Source of the DNA: Spodoptera frugiperda
Lineage: Eukaryota; Arthropoda; Insecta; Lepidoptera; Noctuidae
NCBI RefSeq assembly: GCF_023101765.2
Contig: NC_064228.1
Coordinates: forward strand, 486,501-550,500
Direction: 5' to 3'
Length of the DNA stretch: 64,000 nucleotides
Shown here: piece by piece, positions 63,993 to 64,000 of the stretch
How the letters are laid out: every line of letters starts with the position of its first letter
Numbering within the stretch: position 1 is the stretch's first letter
The notes under the pieces: generated by a model
What the model saw: the letters and a program-made list of their open reading frames with translations, nothing else
What the model was told of the DNA's origin: nothing
Databases searched by the model: none
Translations under genes and position numbers: made by a program

Positions 63993-64000
63993 GTAAGATA

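Overview
This window looks like nuclear DNA of a moth, most likely a noctuid-type lepidopteran. It is AT-rich. Its dispersed repeats are of kinds common in Lepidoptera: a tRNA-derived SINE with a GCACCTCTGCCTACCCC tail, a poly-A SINE-like element, and short inverted-repeat elements. It also has non-LTR tails of the CAGCAGTGGAC/TGATGATG type. The species cannot be named from this alone. No bacterial operon, CRISPR array, rRNA or viral gene was seen.

The only cellular gene I can support is one large plus-strand gene that enters before base 1 and leaves after base 64000. Thirteen internal exons (2614-2767, 28189-28325, 36956-37123, 39144-39275, 54573-54709, 55397-55550, 56669-56806, 58192-58356, 58968-59126, 60707-60838, 62705-62785, 63076-63358, 63757-63992) join in one frame over 2076 nt, about 691 codons. 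They encode seven consecutive immunoglobulin domains of a nephrin-family adhesion receptor. The best match by memory is Drosophila sticks and stones (sns); its paralogue hibris is the alternative. If the domain count follows sns, these are Ig3 to Ig9. The first two Ig domains and the signal peptide would lie upstream. The fibronectin III domain, membrane segment and cytoplasmic tail would lie downstream.

Layout: 1-2613 is upstream intron. Exon 2614-2767 is followed by a 25.4 kb intron, then 8.6 kb, 2.0 kb and 15.3 kb introns around Ig3/Ig4. From 54.5 kb onward nine exons are packed into 9.4 kb with introns of 0.3-1.9 kb. Almost every Ig domain is split over two exons, with phase-1 introns at domain borders. 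One exon (63076-63358) joins the end of Ig8 to the start of Ig9.

The rest is intron, densely seeded with short transposable elements. I recognise roughly ten families by comparing copies inside the window. Several are nested, inverted or internally rearranged, and several lie within a few bases of splice sites. I did not find a previously undescribed multi-gene system. The points of interest are the domain/exon architecture, the noncanonical Ig7, and the transposon stratigraphy.
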